A DNA stretch of 64,000 nucleotides from Romanomermis culicivorax (taxonomy: Eukaryota; Nematoda; Enoplea; Mermithida; Mermithidae): contig CAWUHX010000274.1 of assembly GCA_963922205.1 (NCBI GenBank), forward strand, positions 372,001 to 436,000. The letters run 5' to 3'. This document shows positions 58,819 to 64,000 of this stretch, in pieces (position 1 is the first letter of the stretch; each line of letters begins with the position of its first letter). The notes beneath the pieces were generated by a model. It was not told the DNA's origin. It did not search any database and saw only the letters and a list, made by a program, of their open reading frames with translations. Made by a program: the position numbers and the translations under genes.

Positions 58819-59251
58819 CATACATGCACGTGGAGGGGGGTTTGACCCCCAGCAGATTTTTATTGACCCCCAGCAGATTCTTGCCGACCCCCAGCAGATT
58901 CTTGCTGACCCCCAGCAGATTCAACTTTTCCAGCAATGATTGAGAAGATGACGAAGGAAAATGAGAAAGAGAGAAGAGAAAGTCGTGATAAAAATGGAAA
59001 TGATGCTGTAGTTTGACAATTTTTCCAAACAAATTAAACTTGATTAAAAAAAATAACATGAAAACTTGAAATAGCGCTGTCTAAGCAAGTAATTTAACAT
59101 ATGTGACTAATATACGTTGAAAAATATGCTGCTTGGATGTTAGAAGACTTTCTGAGACCTTTCTTTTCGTTACCAAGAACGAAAAAAATTTTTGTATACC
59201 ACCCCCTGTCCTGGCTGACCCCCAGCAGAATTTCTGTGCTGTGCATGTATG
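58819..59251. mobile_element. MITE, CATACATGCAC family, exact TSD, with 22-bp tandem repeats
   Basis: CATACATGCACGTGG on the left and GTGCTGTGCATGTATG on the right are flanked by an exact CTTGGTAT (58811-58818 and 59252-59259). Just inside the left end, a 22-bp unit based on GACCCCCAGCAGATTCTTG is repeated four times (58850-58925), and a single GACCCCCAGCAG is at 59218, near the right end. It lies about 215 bp downstream of the UBE3C stop codon and may be within or next to that gene's 3' UTR. Confidence 0.9.
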
Positions 59252-59465
59252 CTTGGTATTGTTAAAAATCGGTAGTCTTGATCCATAGCACAACCTGTTA
59301 CAAGGACGGTGTCCTACACGTGCGTACTGTAATGGTTCGAAATTTGTCTACTCTGAATTTGATTTATTCTCATGAGAGCTCCCATTTTCGCTAAATTTCC
59401 TAAATGCACAATTTCTCGAATATTAATGTAATATTTTTTATATCACAATTAAAATTATATCGCAT

Positions 59466-59636
59466 TCAACTCAATTCGAAACCAGACGCCGATTCTATGG
59501 CGTAGATTAATTTCGATCGCAAAGAATCTTCGTCTTTAAAATTAGGTAATTTCAATAAATTCATGCATGTCGCGGCGGTAGGCAAACGATTCATTTCGCC
59601 TTTGACGACGTGGATCGTAAATGGTGGGCTTAGATC
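59466..59636 (-). CDS. UBE3C: UBE3C terminal exon with catalytic cysteine
   Basis: It encodes [20 protein letters not shown], then [13 protein letters not shown] and the C-terminal [10 protein letters not shown]. The catalytic Cys codon is at 59565-59567 and the stop at 59466-59468. The acceptor is TTTTTTAG. The C-terminal -4 Phe and the extreme tail, important for HECT activity in the family, are conserved. Confidence 0.9.
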   Translation of the reverse strand, partial: DLSPPFTIHVVKGEMNRLPTAATCMNLLKLPNFKDEDSLRSKLIYAIESASGFELS

Positions 59637-62600
59637 CTAAAAAACATTAGAAAATAAATATTCTCCATTGGTGGAAAGAAAACCAAAAGCTACTCCCAAA
59701 TATAATTTTTAAAAAAAGTGATACCATCGACGAAAAAAACGTGGTTCAGCAGAAGACCGTAAAAACATGGAATTGTACTTGTTTTCCAATGTCTGAGTCT
59801 CGGAAAGCAAAATAATCCGTAGAAATCGGTGAGCAGGCAATAAGCCTGCCTTGTAGGCCGAAGTTTAGTCAACCTGATAAAAAGGGGAGTGTGTACGCAG
59901 GTTTTTTATTATTTGCATGAACATCTTTCTGTGCGCCTAAGCTCATTTGGAAAAAAGACTACAGCTTTTCTATTTAGAAGTATTTAAAGAAAAACAGATT
60001 ATACTGATTACATTTCTACACTCCACTTTTTTCCAAATGAGTCTTGGAAAAAACGATGTTCATGGAAAGTGTAAACAACCCGCGTACGCTGCCGTTTTTC
60101 AGATTGACTGTAGCAGTTGGATTACACTTCGGACTGCAACTCGGAAGAAAATATCGTCTCACGATGCATGGTCACGGATTTCTACCAATAGTTATGTATT
60201 CCGCGACTCATTTGAAAACGAATGTACTAAAGAATACGCCGCTTCTTCCCACTGAGTATAAAAAACACGCGCTCGAAATTTTTTTATGCGATGCTTAGAT
60301 CAGTTAAACTGTAAAATATATAAAGGATGTTTTATCACTCATGACTTTTAAAACAAGAGATTCAAAAGTGATCTGGGGTATTTCTGATGTCCACAATAAA
60401 ATGCAATGAAAAATTTCGAAATTTTACCTTAAAACCCAACAAGGGCGGTCTGGAACAACCGGAAACAAATTTTAATAATTTACGCCTCAAATCGTTATTG
60501 AACGATCGAATGACTTTCCAAAACATGCCAACCACCTGATCACTATCTGCTTCATCTAAAAACCCAATATCTAATAAACAAATCCAAACAAAGATTGTCA
60601 ACGTTTCTTTCAACAGCAAGCCAACTCATTTCATCGTTTTACCTGTTGTTATCGCAATCGTTGTATTGTTTTTCAAATCGTCAACATCGAATGTCCTCTC
60701 ATCGCCGGATATGATCATTTGTAATTCATTAGGACTGAACATTCTTAACCAATCAAGATCAATCATCGAGGCCAAGCCTTCACAAAACGACTCAACTTGC
60801 TCTTTTATCTATTGTAATATGAAAAATACGGAAGATTAATAAAACAGACAGCAAATTGAAGAACATGAAAAATGAGGCGGAAAAGACGATTTTTTTAGGG
60901 AGTCGATCATTTTGGGCACAGCAAATAATAATTAGTAATGTACAAAATTTCCAAACTCCATTGAAAATTATACATAATTAAGAACAAAAACTGATCTTTC
61001 GCAGTTTTAAAATTTTGTAAAATTATTAAATCAATATTCAAAGCTCACTTGCTTATCTAAATAGAAATTTGTCACCAACTGTATATATTCGAGCTTATTT
61101 TCTTTTGTAACCAGTATCTGATTTCCGTTAGGTTTTAGCATAACAGTCTGAAACAGTAAGTATATATTGAAATCAATGCACTTTTCACAAGGTAATTCTC
61201 ATTTGCTGACTTTCGTTTCGCCAAATTCATTGACCATAATTGAAAAATCGAGATTGAGGTCATCAACATCAATATCGGGTGACTTTAGTGTGATCAAATT
61301 TCTAAAAAATACCACACTGATTACAGAGCAATAGAAATTTAAATTTTCTCTACCTGTAAAGAATTGGATCGAACGATTCTAAATGCCGAACTTCTGTATC
61401 GATTGAATCGACATCATGCGCTAATAATCGGTCAAGAAAAAATTTAGCCAGAGGCAATTCGGCCAATTGGTTTTCAAAAATCAGCTGAAAAAACGTTGAA
61501 AACAATCGCAGAAGGTCTCGAGTCAAAATTTTTTTTCAAGGTACATAGTTTACATACACTTGACTATTTGTGAACATTAGTTCCTATAGTTTTATATCGA
61601 GTTTCATGAGATAATCACTCACTTTTCCCAATATCCTGCCCAAGAAAAAAAATTGACGCCTGTAGTTATCGGGGTAAATTAGCCGGCTCAAAGGATTAGG
61701 ATACAATTGATTATCGTGGGTACTAGCGAATAACCCACGCGTTGGTGAAAAACCGGCTTTTAAAAGTTCGCTGATAAATTCGCTAAAACGCAAAAAAATT
61801 AAGAAGTCGAAAGAAAGTAGAATAAAGTCAATTTTTACCGAAAAATTCCGCCGCCGTCGACGCCCGCCTCGCTAGCGCCGGCCCAATTTTTCATGGAAAC
61901 GCGTAGAACTTGTTTAAGATTAGGAACTAAATGCCAAATGGCAAGGTGAATATAACTTGCAGAAAATAGGAGAATAGGCAGCAATTTTTACATAAACTTC
62001 AAAAATTTCTTTTTAAATTCAGAATTTTAAAAATTTTTATATTTACCGCTTTCTACTGACAGCGCAGAAAACGAATCTTCGTATATTCTGTCACGACTGA
62101 CGCTGATCGGAACACCAGGTGTCCAATGTTGCCTTCCGTTGTCTTCTTTCTCACTCATTGTTAATTGATATAGAAACTAAATTTGAGAGTGAATGAGGAG
62201 AAAATTTAACTATGAATTTTTCAATTTCGAATTACTGCAAAAGCATTAACCTCGCATTTAAAACATAATACCCTACCAAGATTTGGCAATTATATGGCTA
62301 TCCTAGAGAGAGAGCCATAGGCACCCATATTTTTCGACAAAGAAAGTCGAAAATCTATTTTTTGTTAGAAAATGTCATTCTTGAATAGAAATAGTCATAA
62401 AAATTATTTTTTGGCGCCATGAGTATGATTTTTATGGCTTTTTAGACATTAATTACAATTTTTTGAACTATTGTCAGACTTTTTAAAACGAAAAATTCAA
62501 ATTTTTTCCTCCAATGACCCCCTCGTTAAATTTTGGGTAACCGATGGCCTTAACCATAGGAAAGAATTCAAACAACGGTAAATTTGAATCAAGAATCAGT

Positions 62601-64000
62601 TATTGCAACAGTATTTGAATAATACCTTTTGAATTAGGAGGTGCTGTTGAAAAATTTAGTCTTACCAAATGTGAGAATCAGACATGCACGGCAAGAGTTT
62701 TCCAGGGGAGGGTCCTTGGACTTTTTATCTAGAGGGTAGGGGGGTAGGCGAGCAAAAAAACAAAAAAAGGTTCTGCAAGCCTGTTTTTCATACAAAATAT
62801 GCACAAAAATCATCAAAAAAACCTTCTTAGAAAAAGTTCAAAGGGGTGTTTGACGATTTTTTTGGGCCAGAGGGGGTGGCCAGGGTCTCAGGTAAGGGGA
62901 TTTACCCACCCTACCCTTCTATGTGCATGTATGGTGACAATGGAAAAATGAAAATATATACCTACATACAGGGATTTTTTTCCGCACAGTGCGGATTTTT
63001 TTGGGGTCGTACGGAAAATTTTTTGAGTTTTCCGTACGGAACGGAAATTTTTTAATGTTTTTAGTGGTTTATAACGGTGGTACGGAAATTTTCCTGGCCG
63101 ATTTCCGCAAGATGCGGAACGACCGGTGCGGAAAAAAACCCTGCCTATATACATAATCACCGTTAAGCATGAACTTACGACGATCCTATCTTCAAACGGT
63201 ATTAAAAATGGTAATTTGCGCAAGATGGTCAACGCCTGAAGATCCGATGACGATAGAAGTTGTTTATTACCTTCTTCTGTAAAAATGTAGCTTTCAACGA
63301 AGCGGGTAAAGGACATTTCACTTCTCAAATAGAAAAATTTCGAGTTCATAATTTTTGACTCCAATGGATAATAATCGAAAAATGAATAAAAAATATACTG
63401 ATTTTTCTGCAAAAAATATCTTGCATACGAAACTTGAAATTTTCTACCATCGATTACCAAGTGAATCCATAATTCAATGTAAATACTTATATTGCACATG
63501 GATAACAGATATAAGGCTGAATTATGAGGACCTACCAAATTCCTGCCGCGAAAAGTAGCGTGCTGCGTGAAAGGGCATATTATAACCGCGACGGCGGTTC
63601 GAATAACGAAAAAATTGTCTGTTGGCTAGAGCGAAACAATTCCTGACGGCCCAATATTTTGGCGGGCAAAATTCCAAACGTTCGTCTAATTGTTGTAATA
63701 GCTGAAGTAATTGAACAACAGCCTGAAATGAGAAAATCGGATGATAACCAGATCAAAAATAGATTCTTGGTCACCATGAAAAACCGAAATCATCAATGGT
63801 TGTGTACATGTACACATTTGTAGATGTTATTGTATAGAAAAGAGGATTTTCATAAAACTATGAAACCTCGAAATTTACACTAGAATTTTCATTATGAAGT
63901 TACATTTTTGTAATCTTGATTGAACTTACCAGAAACAGCTCATTCCATTCACGTGGACTATCCGGAGTTAAATCAGCGCCCATTGATTGCAAGGCAGCTC
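59466..64000 (-). CDS. UBE3C: HECT E3 ubiquitin ligase, UBE3C/Hul5 family, last 12 exons (5' partial)
   Basis: This ligase family takes ubiquitin from an E2 onto its own Cys and assists the proteasome by extending chains on substrates. Inferred exons, 5' to 3' on the minus strand: 64000(partial)-63930, 63722-63536, 63276-63179, 62176-62047, 61926-61839, 61782-61623, 61484-61354, 61301-61211, 61147-61049, 60808-60643, 60555-60428, 59636-59466. Phases are all compatible and give about 505 residues. Seen in order: [32 protein letters not shown], the HECT start [58 protein letters not shown] and [14 protein letters not shown] with the catalytic Cys, ending in ASGFELS. The N-terminal half, where an IQ motif would be, is outside. 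No defect was seen. Confidence 0.88.
61623..62176 (-). CDS. UBE3C: UBE3C exons covering the HECT N-lobe entry
   Basis: Three exons (62176-62047, 61926-61839, 61782-61623) separated by introns of 120 and 56 bp. They read [42 protein letters not shown] and on to FLGRILGK. The phase-1 and phase-2 junctions restore Val and Arg codons, which supports the splice choices. Confidence 0.85.
62290..62560. repeat. degraded CATACATGTAA-family copy in a UBE3C intron
   Basis: TATGGCTATCC, CCATAGGCACCCATATTTTTC and repeated GAAAATGTCATTCTTGAA-like phrases follow the interior order of 33765-34090. The TIRs are no longer recognisable, so limits are approximate. Confidence 0.5.
62679..62933. mobile_element. 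MITE, CATACATGCAC family, in a UBE3C intron
   Basis: CAGACATGCACGGC on the left and CTATGTGCATGTATG on the right, flanked by GTGAGAAT (62671-62678) and GTGACAAT (62934-62941), a 7/8 duplication. The body is the reverse of 3257-3498. Confidence 0.85.
62969..63143. mobile_element. hAT-like MITE, CAGGG...CCG type, in a UBE3C intron
   Basis: CAGGGATTTTTTTCCGC on the left and GCGGAAAAAAACCCTG on the right, flanked by CCTACATA (62961-62968) and CCTATATA (63144-63151). It is the second copy of the 30949-31147 family, with the same CCGTACGGAACGG palindromes. It ends 35 bp from the next coding exon. Confidence 0.88.

Noticed and set aside
62888..63538. 216-codon minus-strand open frame
   Set aside because: It spans an exon (63179-63276), parts of two introns and two MITEs. 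Phase and homology support the spliced UBE3C model instead.

Overview
This window is nuclear DNA from an AT-rich invertebrate animal. The evidence is spliced genes with GT-AG introns (50 bp to 2.4 kb), metazoan gene families, a DIRS-type tyrosine-recombinase retrotransposon, CR1/L2-like LINE pieces and many DNA transposons. The phylum cannot be read from the sequence. No bacterial operon, CRISPR array or rRNA gene was seen.

Genes. (1) 671-885 (-) is probably the first coding exon of a small secreted Gln/His-rich protein whose remainder lies left of the window. (2) 34672-46462 (+) is a complete 16-exon M1 zinc aminopeptidase (aminopeptidase N type). All splice phases close, giving an inferred 927-residue protein with GAMEN, HELSH-18-E and the catalytic Tyr. 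(3) 59466-64000 (-) holds the last 12 exons of a HECT E3 ubiquitin ligase of the UBE3C/Hul5 family; its 5' end lies beyond the window. (4) 30022-30331 (+) is a weak two-exon candidate. The two main genes are unrelated in function.

Mobile DNA fills most of the rest. Many short non-autonomous elements can be delimited by terminal inverted repeats (TIRs) plus exact or one-mismatch 8-bp target-site duplications (TSDs). One group starts with CATAC and splits into three families (CATACCTGTA, CATACATGCAC, CATACATGTAA). Another group is hAT-like and starts with CAGGG, CAGTG, CAGAG, CAGGC or TAGGG. A 1.4-kb TAGGGCTG element at 5115-6522 still carries part of a hAT transposase. Others include a CR1/L2-like LINE at 7.7-9.9 kb, a second LINE tail at 18.2-18.5 kb, a 1.2-kb inverted repeat at 14.4-15.5 kb, a 3.9-kb element with palindrome arrays at both ends (20145-24090), a Foldback-like element whose inverted arms carry a 15-bp minisatellite (about 46960-48470), and a decayed DIRS-like retrotransposon (about 51158-57245) with inverted terminal repeats, an internal complementary region and a nested TTAA-flanked piggyBac-like element.

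The introns of both main genes contain these elements. One 1-kb UBE3C intron is largely three of them in a row. The most noteworthy material is the CATAC group (8-bp TSD but non-canonical termini, no transposase found here) and the layered nesting that gives relative insertion ages.
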